In this document: one piece after another, positions 28,688 to 39,957 of the stretch
Numbering within the stretch: the stretch's first letter is position 1
How the letters are laid out: every line of letters starts with the position of its first letter
Assembly: GCA_028279875.1 (NCBI GenBank)
Contig: JANQMU010000050.1
Coordinates: forward strand, 1-55,952
Reading direction: 5' to 3'
DNA length: 55,952 nt
Origin: Rhizobiaceae bacterium
Lineage (GTDB): Bacteria > Pseudomonadota > Alphaproteobacteria > Rhizobiales > Rhizobiaceae
Notes under the pieces: model-generated
Seen by the model: only the letters and a program-made list of their open reading frames with translations
The model's database searches: none
Told to the model about the DNA's origin: nothing
Program-made: the position numbers and the translations under genes

Positions 28688-28878
28688 CGCCCCTCTGTCT
28701 GGAGCCTGAGAGACTTGCGCGACCGGAACCCTGTCGGCAACGCTTACACCTTCGGCGCGGAACGGCTGTTCCGACTTTCCAGAGTGCCAATCGATCTACG
28801 GTCCTTTTGCCTGAGAGATTATGGGCATTTTCCCCTTCGGCGGTGCCGGCGTTTCTGACGCCGTCACGCTCTCCCGCA
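28688..28878 (-). promoter_or_regulatory. Tandem glycine riboswitch
   Basis: Read on the reverse strand, two glycine aptamers lie in tandem before gcvT. The first runs from GCGGGAGAGC through GCCGAAGGGG to CTCTCAGGCAAAAGGACCG. After a short linker, the second runs from CACTCTGGAAAG through GCCGAAGGTG to CTCTCAGGCTCCAGACAGAG. These are the conserved P1 and P3 core elements of the family. Glycine binding normally turns gcv expression on. I see no strong terminator between the aptamers and gcvT (50 bases), so translational control is as likely as attenuation. The 28638-28995 gap is otherwise empty of genes. Confidence 0.95.
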
Positions 28879-28995
28879 GATGATGTGTGATATTCAACGA
28901 ATACCATCAGGCACGAATACGTTAGTGGAAGAACGGCATTGTGTCATCTATTGTCTGATAAATTCTGTGTCAGAATCGGATGGGTTGAAAAAACC

Positions 28996-29916
28996 ATGGG
29001 ATTTCAACGGTGGATGCGGTGGCGATGCCGGATATTTTGGGGCCGACCGGTGGCGTTCCTCGTTGCTCTGGCGCTCTTTCCCGGGCTTGCCGGTGCCGAA
29101 GCGATTCTCATCAAGCCGTACAAGGATCGGCTGTTTTCCTATCCGGCGGTCCTGGCGAGCGCCGACCGGGGCAGCTACCTGAAGGTCGATTACAAGAAGG
29201 CGAGGGACCTTCACCAGCGCGACCAGATTCCCGAGCGGCGCGTGAAAGGGAAATATGTCTCCATGCGCCCCAAGCGCAAGCAGCGGGCGCTGACGATCAA
29301 AGCACCGGACATTGCCGTCGAGACCTATGAGGTCGGCGCGACGCGTCGCGCGCGTTTTGCCGTCATCTTTATCCATGGGCGCGGCGGCGACCGCCGGCTT
29401 GGCGTCAAGGACTGGACCTTCGGTGGCAATTTCAACCGGCTCAAAAACCTTGCCGTGCGCAATGGCGGCGTCTATTTCGCGCCGACGATTCCCAGCTTCG
29501 ACCGGCGCGGCCTCAATCACCTCAAGACGCTGGTCACCTATATCCGCAGAACTTCGCCGAGGGCGCGCATCGTCCTGGCCTGCGGCTCCATGGGCAGCAT
29601 CCTGTGCTGGGAAGGAGCCAATGATCCGGGCATTTCGTCCCGCCTGGCCGGCATCGCCATTCTCGGCGGTACCGGCGACCGCAGCTTTTCAAGCAGTGCA
29701 GCCTATCATGCCGGCGTACCGGTTTTGTTGGCCCATGGCAGCGGCGACACGGTTTACAACTGGCGTAATCAGTATGATCTCTATCGCAGCATTCGCAACA
29801 CCGGCGATGGCGAGGCTTACCCCGCGCGGTTTGTGCTGTTTGAAACCGGCAGCCACGGCACGCCCATTCGGATGATCGACTGGCGCGATACGCTCAACTG
29901 GATGCTGTATCGGTAG
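28996..29916 (+). CDS. Exported alpha/beta-hydrolase-like protein
   Basis: A 306-residue protein with an N-terminal signal or anchor (WGRPVAFLVALALFPGLAGAEA). The rest fits an alpha/beta hydrolase: FAVIFIHGRGGDRRLG (oxyanion strand), nucleophile elbow ARIVLACGSMGSILCW, an acid in LLAHGSGDTVYNW, and a His in FETGSHGTPIRM. The elbow reads C-G-S-M-G, where the classic pattern is G-x-S-x-G, so the first Gly is Cys. The substrate is unknown. The middle, up to about residue 110, is basic. ATG 28996 has no clear ribosome site. It is divergent from gcvT and converges with the next gene. Confidence 0.65.
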   Translation: MGFQRWMRWRCRIFWGRPVAFLVALALFPGLAGAEAILIKPYKDRLFSYPAVLASADRGSYLKVDYKKARDLHQRDQIPERRVKGKYVSMRPKRKQRALTIKAPDIAVETYEVGATRRARFAVIFIHGRGGDRRLGVKDWTFGGNFNRLKNLAVRNGGVYFAPTIPSFDRRGLNHLKTLVTYIRRTSPRARIVLACGSMGSILCWEGANDPGISSRLAGIAILGGTGDRSFSSSAAYHAGVPVLLAHGSGDTVYNWRNQYDLYRSIRNTGDGEAYPARFVLFETGSHGTPIRMIDWRDTLNWMLYR

Positions 29917-29954
29917 GCTGCCGTGACGGACGGGTCCGATCGCGGACGTCGTTC

Positions 29955-32000
29955 TTACCGATTGGCTTCGATCTGAAGGTCCAGAATATCGGGAATGGAC
30001 CCCGGCGCGATTTCCACATTGGCGATGATTTGCAGGACCGGCACCGGGGTTGGCGGATATGCGCTCACCCGCAGCGTTTTCGGGTCGGCAATAAACCGTT
30101 CTGCTGCGCCGAGGACCTTTGATGCGAAGGCCTCGTTTCCGATCATCCTCAAGGCGCCGGCAAGCTCGACGAGCAGGACATCGATGATCTGGTTTTCACT
30201 CATTCCCTGCCGTGCAGCCGCCACATGAAGGGCTGTCTCCACGCCGCCTTCATTGGTCAGTTCGAGTTCGATGGCCTTGATGTTGAGCGTTGCAAGGATT
30301 GCCTCGAAGCGATCCGGGTTTTCCAGAATCGCCCTTGGCACACCACCAAGCTGGGCGCTTGCACGAATTCTGCCGATCTTTTCCAGTTCCAACTCGATAT
30401 TGTCGATAAACACATCCTCGCTTTGTTCATCCCAATGGATCAGAACGGATTGCGACAGATGGAGGCGATCGATTCCCGCAGCGGCAAACAGGGCCTTGGC
30501 GTCCGATCCGTTGAGTGCACTGACGGGGATCTCATAGCCCTCGAGCGAAATTTCTATATCCGTCGGAACTGGCGGCACAGCAGTCTCAAAGCCCAGGAAA
30601 TACTCGTCGACCGTGATGCCTGTGATATCGGGACCCGTCCCGGCAAAATCCCTCATCGATGCAGAGATGGACAAGGGCGCAAAGGCTCTCGCGATTTCGA
30701 GCGAAAAAGGTTCTGAGACGCCGTCAGGGTTGGACCGGATGAAAGCCTCTATCGCGCGATACGGAGCGAACTCGATATCTTCGATCGACAGTTTGCCGGC
30801 ACGTACATCGTGTCCGTCGGCTGTGTTAGCTTTCAGGGAAGACAGTGAAAGTTCTCTCAAACCCTCTGAATTGAGATTCGACACCAGCAATTGCCCAAGT
30901 TCGATGGAGAAGATTGAACTGGCGCTTTCAAAATCCCAAAACGACAGTCTGATGCCATCAACTGAAAAACGACCGACGGCTAGGGACCGAAACATCTCAA
31001 ACAATCCAGCAGCGATATCCGCCGCGTCACTTTCGGTTCCCGAGAGGGCAGCATCCAGTACGCGGAGCAAATTCACCTGCGGTCGGCGTACACGAACATC
31101 CTCAATGGCGATACGATCGATATTCCAGTCAAATATGTCGCTACGCACGTTGTAACCCAACATGACAATCGACCCGATCATCGTTGAGCGATCGGGCATT
31201 GAAGCTGTTTCCGGCTGAAACAGCGCCAAAAGGCCTGCAACATCATAATCCCGCACCCGCGTACTTGCGATGCCGACAGCCAGGTCGAGAGGCTGTCCGC
31301 CGGTGCCCGTGAAACTCACCGTTTGTGTGGAGCGTCCCGTAGAATACTCGCCGATCTTTCCATCGCGCAGATCCCGCAGCATAGTGTCCTGTATCTCATA
31401 TTTGGCGGGTCTGATATTGCCCTGCGGATCGGTGACCCATTCGGTCATTTCTAGGCGGTTGATCCTATATTCTTCGATCCGCCAGTCCCGGAAGGATTCC
31501 AACAGCGGCATCCAGCGGCTGACCGGGCGCAACGGGTCTTTGGCAATGTCCGGTAAATCCGGCCAGGCGGCGTTCCGAAGTTCGTAGCCTTCAATCACGC
31601 CTTCCACCCTGTATTCGGCGCGGCCGGACGAAGCGACTTCGATGGCAAATCGCGTGTCATCCGACAGCACAAGATGCTGGACCGAAAATCCCTCGGCATC
31701 GGAAGCGAAGGTCGCGGCCTTCACCAGCGGTGCGGTCACGGACAGGCTCAATGTCGCCATATCATCGTCGGGTGATGGCGCCCCGGTTGGTTCGAGTATT
31801 ATCGAATAGGACACATCGAGACCGCTCACCGTCAACACGTCTCCCGATTCCTCGGCGGACTGGTAGGTCATCTCCAATCCGATATCGGCGTTTGAGCGAA
31901 GCCAGGAGTCGAAGGCCGCCTTGCCGGTTTCATCCGCAAGACCCGGTGAGGCAAGCAATCCGGTGGCGCATGCCAGCAGGATCAACTTTCGTTTCATCAT
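29955..32000 (-). CDS. Large exported protein of unknown family
   Basis: A 681-residue protein that I cannot assign. Residues 1 to about 24 (MMKRKLILLACATGLLASPGLADE) are a clear signal peptide. The mature part is acidic and beta-strand rich, with repeated short blocks such as FSVDGIRLSFWDFESAS, GKLSIEDIEFAPYRAIEAF and IHWDEQSEDVFIDNIELELEKIG. These resemble the strand patterns of AsmA-like or other periplasmic bridge proteins, but that is only a guess. Cys is rare and no catalytic motif is seen. Start 32000 is preceded by GGGAG seven bases upstream. Alone on its strand, downstream of the glnA terminator. Confidence 0.7.
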   Translation of the reverse strand: MMKRKLILLACATGLLASPGLADETGKAAFDSWLRSNADIGLEMTYQSAEESGDVLTVSGLDVSYSIILEPTGAPSPDDDMATLSLSVTAPLVKAATFASDAEGFSVQHLVLSDDTRFAIEVASSGRAEYRVEGVIEGYELRNAAWPDLPDIAKDPLRPVSRWMPLLESFRDWRIEEYRINRLEMTEWVTDPQGNIRPAKYEIQDTMLRDLRDGKIGEYSTGRSTQTVSFTGTGGQPLDLAVGIASTRVRDYDVAGLLALFQPETASMPDRSTMIGSIVMLGYNVRSDIFDWNIDRIAIEDVRVRRPQVNLLRVLDAALSGTESDAADIAAGLFEMFRSLAVGRFSVDGIRLSFWDFESASSIFSIELGQLLVSNLNSEGLRELSLSSLKANTADGHDVRAGKLSIEDIEFAPYRAIEAFIRSNPDGVSEPFSLEIARAFAPLSISASMRDFAGTGPDITGITVDEYFLGFETAVPPVPTDIEISLEGYEIPVSALNGSDAKALFAAAGIDRLHLSQSVLIHWDEQSEDVFIDNIELELEKIGRIRASAQLGGVPRAILENPDRFEAILATLNIKAIELELTNEGGVETALHVAAARQGMSENQIIDVLLVELAGALRMIGNEAFASKVLGAAERFIADPKTLRVSAYPPTPVPVLQIIANVEIAPGSIPDILDLQIEANR

Positions 32001-32091
32001 TTTTCGTCTCCCGATCATTCGTCGCGGCGACGATACAGTTCAGGTGCAGTTTCAACAACCTTGGCTGGCGGCAGATTTCGTATGTCGGCGA

Positions 32092-32121
32092 ACAAAAAAC
32101 CCCCGGCGGTTGCCGGGGGTA
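32092..32121 (-). terminator. Intrinsic terminator of glnBA
   Basis: On the reverse strand, ACCCCCGGC, loop AACC and GCCGGGGGT form a perfect 9-bp stem (32120-32099), followed by a run of six T (32099-32094). It lies about 50 bases after the glnA stop. A textbook factor-independent terminator. Confidence 0.93.
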
Positions 32122-32170
32122 AAGGGCGCCGGATGCGGGTTACGACCGCAACCGAAAGTGCGCGTCTCTG

Positions 32171-33580
32171 TCAGACCGAATAATACATGTCGAACTCCAC
32201 CGGGTGCGGCGTGTGTTCGAAACGAATGACCTCTTCCATTTTCAGTTCGACATAGGCGTCGATCTGGTCCTCCAGGAACACGCCGCCGGCGGTCAGGAAC
32301 TGGCGGTCCTGATCGAGGCTCTCCACCGCTTCGCGCAGCGAGGCAGAGACCGTCGGGATCTCCTTGAGTTCCTGCGGCGGCAGGTCGTAGAGGTCCTTGT
32401 CCATCGCATCGCCCGGATGCAGCTTGTTCTTGATGCCGTCCAGACCCGCCATCAGCATGGCCGCAAATGCCAGATAGGGATTGGCCGTCGGGTCGGGAAA
32501 GCGGACTTCGACACGCTTGGACTTGGGCGACGATCCAAAGGGAATCCGGCAGGATGCGGACCGGTTGCGCGCCGAGTAGGCGAGCAGCACGGGCGCTTCG
32601 AATCCCGGAACCAGGCGCTTGTAGGAGTTGGTCGACGGGTTGGTGAAGGCGTTGAGCGCCCTGGCGTGCTTGATGATGCCGCCGATATAGTAGAGGCACG
32701 TCTCGGACAGGCCGGCATATTCATCGCCGGCAAAGGTCGGCTTGCCGTCTTTCCAGATCGACTGGTGAACATGCATTCCCGTGCCGTTGTCGCCATAGAC
32801 CGGCTTCGGCATGAAGGTCGCCGTCTTGCCATAGGCGTTGGCCACCTGATGGACCACATATTTGTAGATCTGCAGCTTGTCGGCATTGACCGTCATGGAA
32901 TCGAACTTGATGCCGAGTTCGTGCTGCGCGGCTGCGACCTCGTGATGGTGTTTTTCCACCACGACACCCATTTCCGCCATCACAGTCAGCATTTCAGAAC
33001 GCATGTCCTGGGCGCTGTCGACCGGCGGCACCGGGAAATAGCCGCCCTTGGTGCGTGGCCGGTGACCGAGATTGCCGACCTCATATTCGGCATCGTTGTT
33101 GGACGGCAGTTCGCCGCTGTCCAGCGCGAAACCGGTATTGTAGGGATCGGTCGAGAACCGCACATCGTCAAAGACGAAGAACTCGGCTTCCGGGCCGACA
33201 AAAACCGTGTCACCGACTCCGGAGGCCTGCAGATAGGCCTCGGCCTTCTTCGAGGTGCCGCGCGGATCGCGGCCATAGGGCTCGCCCGAAATCGGATCGA
33301 GAATGTCGCACATGACCGCCAGCGTCGATTGCGCGAAAAACGGATCGGTATGGGCCGATGCCGTGTCCGGCATCAGCACCATGTCGGATTCATTGATGGC
33401 CTTCCAGCCGGCGATCGAAGACCCGTCGAACATCACGCCGTCGGCAAACATATCCTCATCGACAACGCTTGCATCCATTGTGACATGCTGCATTTTGCCG
33501 CGCGGATCGGTGAACCGCAGATCGACAAATTTGATGTCATTGTCTTTGATTTGCTTGAGAATATCAGAGGCACTCGTCAT
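32171..33580 (-). CDS. glnA: Type I glutamine synthetase
   Basis: Makes glutamine from glutamate, ammonia and ATP; the main ammonia-assimilating enzyme. The 469-residue dodecamer subunit shows [59 protein letters not shown], and the adenylylation loop [11 protein letters not shown], with the target Tyr near residue 398. The protein should therefore be controlled by GlnE. It lies 55 bases downstream of glnB and shares its sigma-54 promoter by position. Confidence 0.98.
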   Translation of the reverse strand: MTSASDILKQIKDNDIKFVDLRFTDPRGKMQHVTMDASVVDEDMFADGVMFDGSSIAGWKAINESDMVLMPDTASAHTDPFFAQSTLAVMCDILDPISGEPYGRDPRGTSKKAEAYLQASGVGDTVFVGPEAEFFVFDDVRFSTDPYNTGFALDSGELPSNNDAEYEVGNLGHRPRTKGGYFPVPPVDSAQDMRSEMLTVMAEMGVVVEKHHHEVAAAQHELGIKFDSMTVNADKLQIYKYVVHQVANAYGKTATFMPKPVYGDNGTGMHVHQSIWKDGKPTFAGDEYAGLSETCLYYIGGIIKHARALNAFTNPSTNSYKRLVPGFEAPVLLAYSARNRSASCRIPFGSSPKSKRVEVRFPDPTANPYLAFAAMLMAGLDGIKNKLHPGDAMDKDLYDLPPQELKEIPTVSASLREAVESLDQDRQFLTAGGVFLEDQIDAYVELKMEEVIRFEHTPHPVEFDMYYSV

Positions 33581-33635
33581 TTATCTTCCCTCATTGAGAC
33601 AGGTTGTTGCATTTGCGCCGGGCGAATGATGCCGG

Positions 33636-34253
<618 letters not shown>

Positions 34254-34322
34254 GAAAAGCACGCTGATTGCGCACTTGTTTCAGCACCATCGTTGCGCCA
34301 AAAGGGGGCAGGAGGCAACGGT

Positions 34323-35828
34323 ATGGACGATGCGGCAACGCCCCTGATTGCGCCGGCCGACATGGCCGCAGTCGACCGGGCGGCCATCGAAAGCGGCATA
34401 AACGGCTACGGTCTGATGGATGTTGCCGGCACGGCCCTTGCGGCTTGCGCGCTCCGTCACTACCCGGGCGCCGGTCGGATTCTGGCGTTGTGCGGCCCGG
34501 GCAACAATGGAGGCGACGGCTATGTCGCCGCCCGCCGGCTTGGGGAAGCCGGCCTTCCCGTTACCGTTTCATCCTTGATCGACCCCGAAAAAATGACCGG
34601 TGATGCCGCCAGGGCACATGCCGATTGGGACGGGCCGGTGACGGCGCTGGACCCTGATGGCCTGACGGAGGATATGGTCATCATCGATGCACTGTTTGGC
34701 GGTGGCCTGGATCGTCCGGTCGAAGGCCTGGCGAGATCGATGATCGACGCCGTCAACAACAGGAACCTGCCGGTTGTTTCGGCCGATCTGCCCTCGGGGA
34801 TCTCCGGATATTCCGGTGAAGTCTTCGGCACGGCGTTGAGCGCTGAACATACGGTGACATTTGCAGCGCCAAAACCCGGGCATTTTCTGTTGCCGGGTGC
34901 GACCCATTGCGGAGAGGTGCAGGTGGTCGATATCGGCATTCCGCGCAGATTTCTCCGTGCGCAGGAGAGCGGCCTTTGGCTCAACACGCCCGCCATATGG
35001 CGTGACGCCACCCCGAGGACTGACCGGGCCGGCCATAAATACACCAGGGGCCATCTCGGCGTGTTCAGCGGTTCTTTCGCCCGCACCGGTGCCGCCCGGC
35101 TGGCGGCGATGGCCGGGCTGCGGGCCGGCGCCGGATTGGTGACCATGCTTGCCCCGGCATCCGCAATGGCGTCGAACGCCGCCCACCTGACCGCCATCAT
35201 GCTGCGCCGTGTCGAGGACGGCGATGATCTGGACGAACTGTTTTCGGAAGGAAGGCTCAACGCCTATGTCCTCGGCCCCGCTTTCGGCATTGGCGAGCGG
35301 ACTCGCGACTTCGTCCGACGACTGGCGCTGAACGGCAAGCCGCTGGTGCTTGATGCCGACGGTCTGACGGTTTTTACCGAACACTCCGACCTGCTGCCGG
35401 CCTGGTTCGACGGGCCTGAGCCGCGGCTCCTGCTGACCCCGCATCACGGCGAATTTGCACGGCTTTTCCCGGATATCGCGGCCGACGGATCGCAATCGAA
35501 GGTGGATCGCGCCCGCATGGCCGCGCGGCGCGCCCACGCGGTGGTCCTCTACAAAGGCGCGGACACGGTGATCGCCTCGCCGGACGGACGGGCCGTCATC
35601 AATGCCAATGCCCCGCCATGGCTTGCCACCGCCGGCTCCGGAGATTGCCTGGCCGGCATTGCCGGCGGTTTGATGGCGCAGGGCATGCCGCTTTTCGAGG
35701 CCGCCGCCGCCGCGGCCTATATGCACGGACGTGCCGGTGAGGCTGCCGGGCAGGGGTTGACGGCTGAAGATCTTGCCGGTCACCTTCCGGCTCTGGATTC
35801 GCTTGATCAGGACAAAGCAGATGAATAG
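34323..35828 (+). CDS. nnr: Bifunctional NAD(P)H-hydrate epimerase / ADP-dependent NAD(P)H-hydrate dehydratase
   Basis: Repairs damaged NADH and NADPH hydrates. The N-terminal YjeF epimerase domain (residues 1 to about 215) has LCGPGNNGGDGYVAARRL and FGGGLDRPVEG with DLPSGISGYSGE. The C-terminal ribokinase-like dehydratase domain has HKYTRGHLGVFSGS, LDADGLTVF, LLTPHHGEFARLF and the signature TAGSGDCLAGIAGGLMAQG. Length 501 residues is normal for the fusion. ATG 34323 lies seven bases after AGGAGG. Its last codons overlap the start of the cupin gene. Confidence 0.95.
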   Translation: MDDAATPLIAPADMAAVDRAAIESGINGYGLMDVAGTALAACALRHYPGAGRILALCGPGNNGGDGYVAARRLGEAGLPVTVSSLIDPEKMTGDAARAHADWDGPVTALDPDGLTEDMVIIDALFGGGLDRPVEGLARSMIDAVNNRNLPVVSADLPSGISGYSGEVFGTALSAEHTVTFAAPKPGHFLLPGATHCGEVQVVDIGIPRRFLRAQESGLWLNTPAIWRDATPRTDRAGHKYTRGHLGVFSGSFARTGAARLAAMAGLRAGAGLVTMLAPASAMASNAAHLTAIMLRRVEDGDDLDELFSEGRLNAYVLGPAFGIGERTRDFVRRLALNGKPLVLDADGLTVFTEHSDLLPAWFDGPEPRLLLTPHHGEFARLFPDIAADGSQSKVDRARMAARRAHAVVLYKGADTVIASPDGRAVINANAPPWLATAGSGDCLAGIAGGLMAQGMPLFEAAAAAAYMHGRAGEAAGQGLTAEDLAGHLPALDSLDQDKADE

Positions 35829-36174
35829 CAAAGCGCGGCTCGACGGCGGCAATCTGTTTGCCGGGGTTCCGGACGAGGTATTGGAAGACGAGCGGTTCGA
35901 CGTGCTGTTTTCGCAGCCGGGCACCCGGATCGAACGCATCATCTCCACCGGCCAGCGGACCGCCGACGGCGACTGGTACGATCAGTCGGATGATGAGTGG
36001 GTGGTGCTGCTGACCGGCGCGGCGCGCCTGCGGATCGAGGGTGAGGCGCAGGACCGCTCTCTCCAGCCCGGCGACTGGCTTCTGCTGCCGGCCCATTGCC
36101 GGCACCGCGTGACCTGGACGCAGGAAAACCCGGCTACGCTGTGGCTGGCAATCCATGTCGCGCCTGCAACCTGA
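35821..36174 (+). CDS. Small cupin-domain protein
   Basis: A 117-residue single-domain cupin. The metal-site strands are visible: DWYDQSDDEWVVLLTGAARLRIEG (with acidic residues where the first His pair usually stands) and LQPGDWLLLPAHCRHRVTWT (the second motif with H-x2-H). Function is unknown; such proteins occur beside many housekeeping genes. ATG 35821 overlaps the nnr stop region by eight bases, so the two are probably cotranslated. Confidence 0.8.
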   Translation: MNSKARLDGGNLFAGVPDEVLEDERFDVLFSQPGTRIERIISTGQRTADGDWYDQSDDEWVVLLTGAARLRIEGEAQDRSLQPGDWLLLPAHCRHRVTWTQENPATLWLAIHVAPAT

Positions 36175-36212
36175 TTCCGGTCGAGACCGTCGCGGTGCCT
36201 CGCTACCGCACT

Positions 36213-37016
36213 CTACGCGACGCGCTGCTGTAGCGCCATGGCCGCCTGCGGTGCCCTGATTTTTCCCTCGTGGATGAAATAGACGAAGACATCCCGCGGT
36301 TCGTTGGGCGGCTTGCGTTGCCCGTCGGCGAGCGGCAGATCATCGGGCTGACCGCCTTCGGCCCAAAGCCGAACCCGTGCAGCCCAGTGGTCGAGGGCGT
36401 CATCCGAATAGGCCGTCGGAATGTCATCCTGTCCTTTCTGCAGACGCGCATAGACGAAGGGCGCCGTGACATCGGCGATCTCCGGATAGGTGAAATGTTC
36501 TGCATAGACGATCGCGACACCGTGTTTTTCCGCAAGGGCCACGAAATCGGGGCTGGAAAAGCTGTCATGGCGCACTTCCACGGCATGTTTTAGACCAACC
36601 CCGTCCCGTGAACCCGGAAGCATGGCCAGGAACGCGCCGAAATCGTCCGGGTCGAACCTCTTGGTTGGCGCGAACTGCCACAGGATGGGCCCGAGGCGAT
36701 CGCCGAGTTCGGCGATCCCCGAACCGATGAAACGCTCAAGCGATTCCCCCGCCTCGGCCAGAACCTTGCGGTTGGTCACGAAGCGGTTGCCCTTGAGCGA
36801 GAAGACGAAGTCGTCGGGGGCGTCGGAGGCCCATTTGGCATAGGTTGCCGGTTTCTGGCTGCCATAATAGGTGCCGTTGACCTCGATGGTCGCCAGTTGC
36901 CGACTGGCATAGTGCAGTTCGTCCTTCTGCCGCAGCGTGTCCGGATAGAATGTTCCGCGCCAGGGTGCGAATGTCCAGCCGCCTATCCCCGCTCTGATCG
37001 CTCCGGATTTGGCCAT
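36213..37016 (-). CDS. DUF72 family protein
   Basis: A 267-residue DUF72 (YecE-like) protein with a TIM-barrel fold. Blocks seen are AGIGGWTFAPWRGTFYP, ATIEVNGTYYG, DDFVFSLKGNRFVTNRK, LGPILWQFAPTKRF, HAVEVRHDSF and APFVYARLQKG. Function is not established for the family. The start at 37016 follows AGGAGG at a proper distance. It lies 22 bases downstream of uvrA on the same strand and may be cotranscribed with it. Confidence 0.88.
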   Translation of the reverse strand: MAKSGAIRAGIGGWTFAPWRGTFYPDTLRQKDELHYASRQLATIEVNGTYYGSQKPATYAKWASDAPDDFVFSLKGNRFVTNRKVLAEAGESLERFIGSGIAELGDRLGPILWQFAPTKRFDPDDFGAFLAMLPGSRDGVGLKHAVEVRHDSFSSPDFVALAEKHGVAIVYAEHFTYPEIADVTAPFVYARLQKGQDDIPTAYSDDALDHWAARVRLWAEGGQPDDLPLADGQRKPPNEPRDVFVYFIHEGKIRAPQAAMALQQRVA

Positions 37017-37038
37017 GGAACCCTCCTCAGCCCGTCGT

Positions 37039-39957
37039 CTATTCCGCCGCCTCGGTTGCCCTGGACGGGCGCCGTTGCAGCAGGTTCATCAGATAGTGCC
37101 CGGTATAGGATTTATCGTTGCCGGCGACGTCTTCAGGTGAGCCCGTCGCAACGATTTCCCCGCCGCCATCGCCGCCCTCCGGGCCAAGGTCGATAATGTA
37201 ATCGGCCGTTTTGATCACCTCGAGATTGTGTTCGATGACGACGACCGAATTGCCCTGATCGACGATTTCGTGCAGCACGTCCAGCAATTTGGCGACATCG
37301 TGAAAATGCAGCCCCGTTGTGGGCTCGTCGAGAATATACAAAGTGCGCCCGGTGGACCGTTTCGACAACTCCTTGGCCAGCTTGACCCTCTGGGCTTCGC
37401 CGCCCGACAGGGTCGTCGCCTGCTGTCCGATCTTGATATAGCCGAGCCCGACCCGGCGCAGCGTGACCAGCTTGTCGCGGACCGCCGGAACCGCGGAGAA
37501 GAATTCGCAGCCTTCCTCGACCGTCATTTCAAGCACATCGGCGATGGATTTGCCCTTGAACGTGACCTCCAGCGTTTCCCGGTTATATCGCTTGCCGTGA
37601 CAGAGGTCGCAGGTGACATAGACGTCCGGCAGGAAATGCATCTCGATCTTGATCACGCCGTCGCCCTGGCACGCCTCGCACCGCCCGCCCTTCACATTGA
37701 AGGAGAAGCGGCCGGGCATATAGCCGCGCGCCTTGGCCTCCGGCAGGCCGGCGAACCAGTCGCGGATGGGGGTGAATGCGCCGGTATAGGTCGCCGGATT
37801 CGATCGCGGTGTCCTGCCGATCGGCGACTGATCGATATCGATCACCTTGTCGATGTGCTGCAGCCCGTCAATGCGTTCATGCGCTGCCGGATTGTCCCGG
37901 GCGCCCATGACCCGCCGCGCCGCCGCCTTGTAGAGGGTTTCGATCAGGAAGGTCGACTTACCGCCGCCCGACACACCGGTAACCGCCGTGAAGACGCCCA
38001 GCGGAATGCTGGCGGATATGTTCTTCAGATTGTTGGCGCTGGCCCCGACCACGGTGATCTGCCGCTTCTTGTTGATCTTTCGGCGCTCCGCCGGTATCGC
38101 CACTTCCTGCGCGCCGGACAGATACTGGCCGGTCAGTGATTTCGGCGCCGCCATGATATCCTGCGGCGCGCCCTGTGCGACGATTTCCCCGCCATGGATT
38201 CCGGCGGCCGGTCCGATATCGACCACGTGGTCGGCGTTCAGGATGGCATCTTCATCGTGTTCGACCACAATGACCGTATTGCCGATGTCGCGCAGGTGCT
38301 TGAGCGTGTCCAGAAGCCGCGCATTGTCGCGCTGGTGAAGCCCGATGGATGGCTCGTCGAGCACGTAGAGAACGCCGGTGAGCCCGGATCCGATTTGCGA
38401 TGCCAGGCGGATTCGCTGGCTTTCACCGCCCGAAAGCGTGCCCGAATTGCGCGAAAGCGTCAGATAATCCAGGCCCACATCATTGAGGAATTTCAGCCGG
38501 TCGCGGATCTCCTTGAAAACCCGGCCGGCGATCTCGTTCTGCTTGTCCGTCAGTTTTTCCGGCAGGGTGGCGAACCAGTCGCCGGCTTCCCGTATCGACA
38601 TTTCGGTCACAAGGCCGATATGCAGACCGGCGATCTTGACGGCCATTGCCTCCGGTTTCAGGCGGTATCCGCCACAGGCGGGGCAGGGGGCGGCTGCCAT
38701 ATAGCGTTCGATCTCCTCACGGGCCCAGGCCGAATCCGTTTCTTTCCAGCGCCGCTGAAGATTGGGAATGATGCCCTCGAAATTCTTCGTCGTCTTGTAG
38801 GATCGCAAGCCATCATCATAGCGGAATTCGATCTTGTCGTCGGTGCCGCGCAGGATGGCTTCGCGCGCCGTTTCGGGCAGTTCGTTCCAGCGGTCTCCCA
38901 GCTTGAATCCGAAATGCCGTCCCAGCGCCTCCAGGGTCTGCTTGTAATAGGGAGAACTGGATTTGGCCCACGGCGCAATCGCACCGTCGCGCAGCGTCCT
39001 TCCGGGCTCCGGTATGATCAGTGCCGGATCGATCTTCTGCTGCGTGCCGAGCCCGTCGCAGGTCGGGCAGGCGCCGAACGGGTTGTTGAACGAAAACAGC
39101 CGCGGCTCGATCTCGGGAATCGTGAAACCTGACACCGGACAGGCGAAACGCTCGGAAAAGACCAGCCGTTCATGGGTTTCATTCTTGGACTTGTTGGCGC
39201 TGCCGCCGAATGTTTCATCGTCCGGCAGCGGCCTGTCGGCAAATTCCGCCACCGCCAGCCCGTCCGCCAGTTGCAGACAGGTCTCCAGACTGTCGGCAAG
39301 CCGCGCCGCCAGGTCCTCGCGCACCACCACGCGGTCGACGACGACGTCGATATCGTGCTTGAACTTCTTGTCGAGCGGCGGCACGTCGGCGATTTCATAA
39401 TAGGTTCCGTCCACCTTGACGCGCTGGAAGCCCTTTTTCATCAGTTCCGCGAGTTCCTTGCGGTACTCACCCTTGCGGCCGCGCACCAGCGGCGCCAGCA
39501 CGAAAAGCCGCGTTCCTTCGTCCAGCGCCACCACCCGGTCCACCATCTGGCTGACCGTCTGGCTTTCGATCGGCAGGCCGGTCGCCGGCGAATAGGGGAT
39601 GCCGACACGCGCAAAGAGCAGGCGCAGATAGTCATAGATCTCGGTGACGGTGCCGACGGTCGAACGCGGGTTGCGGGACGTCGTCTTCTGCTCGATCGAA
39701 ATCGCTGGCGAAAGCCCTTCGATCTGGTCGACATCCGGCTTCTGCATCATCTCCAGGAACTGCCGCGCATAGGCCGACAGGCTCTCCACATAGCGGCGCT
39801 GACCCTCCGCATAGATCGTGTCGAAGGCGAGTGACGATTTGCCGGACCCCGACAGGCCGGTCATCACGATGAGCGTGTTGCGCGGCAGATCGAGATCGAC
39901 GCTCTTCAGATTGTGCTCGCGGGCGCCGCGGATGGAAATGGTCTTCAGTTCGCTCAT
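37039..39957 (-). CDS. uvrA: Excinuclease ABC subunit A
   Basis: DNA damage sensor of nucleotide excision repair; a double ABC ATPase of 972 residues. It shows Walker A motifs [14 protein letters not shown] and [14 protein letters not shown], two ABC signatures ([12 protein letters not shown] and [12 protein letters not shown]), two zinc modules (CPVSG...CPTC and CEACQGDG...CDLCHGKRY), and [13 protein letters not shown] and [15 protein letters not shown] 39957 is preferred because GGAG precedes it by three bases and [17 protein letters not shown] is the normal N-terminus. SOS box in the upstream gap. Confidence 0.97.
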   Translation of the reverse strand: MSELKTISIRGAREHNLKSVDLDLPRNTLIVMTGLSGSGKSSLAFDTIYAEGQRRYVESLSAYARQFLEMMQKPDVDQIEGLSPAISIEQKTTSRNPRSTVGTVTEIYDYLRLLFARVGIPYSPATGLPIESQTVSQMVDRVVALDEGTRLFVLAPLVRGRKGEYRKELAELMKKGFQRVKVDGTYYEIADVPPLDKKFKHDIDVVVDRVVVREDLAARLADSLETCLQLADGLAVAEFADRPLPDDETFGGSANKSKNETHERLVFSERFACPVSGFTIPEIEPRLFSFNNPFGACPTCDGLGTQQKIDPALIIPEPGRTLRDGAIAPWAKSSSPYYKQTLEALGRHFGFKLGDRWNELPETAREAILRGTDDKIEFRYDDGLRSYKTTKNFEGIIPNLQRRWKETDSAWAREEIERYMAAAPCPACGGYRLKPEAMAVKIAGLHIGLVTEMSIREAGDWFATLPEKLTDKQNEIAGRVFKEIRDRLKFLNDVGLDYLTLSRNSGTLSGGESQRIRLASQIGSGLTGVLYVLDEPSIGLHQRDNARLLDTLKHLRDIGNTVIVVEHDEDAILNADHVVDIGPAAGIHGGEIVAQGAPQDIMAAPKSLTGQYLSGAQEVAIPAERRKINKKRQITVVGASANNLKNISASIPLGVFTAVTGVSGGGKSTFLIETLYKAAARRVMGARDNPAAHERIDGLQHIDKVIDIDQSPIGRTPRSNPATYTGAFTPIRDWFAGLPEAKARGYMPGRFSFNVKGGRCEACQGDGVIKIEMHFLPDVYVTCDLCHGKRYNRETLEVTFKGKSIADVLEMTVEEGCEFFSAVPAVRDKLVTLRRVGLGYIKIGQQATTLSGGEAQRVKLAKELSKRSTGRTLYILDEPTTGLHFHDVAKLLDVLHEIVDQGNSVVVIEHNLEVIKTADYIIDLGPEGGDGGGEIVATGSPEDVAGNDKSYTGHYLMNLLQRRPSRATEAAE

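Noticed and set aside
34262..34300. Possible NtrC site upstream of glnB
   Set aside because: Only scattered half-sites (GCGCAC, CAGCACC) in direct, not inverted, order; it does not match the dyad.
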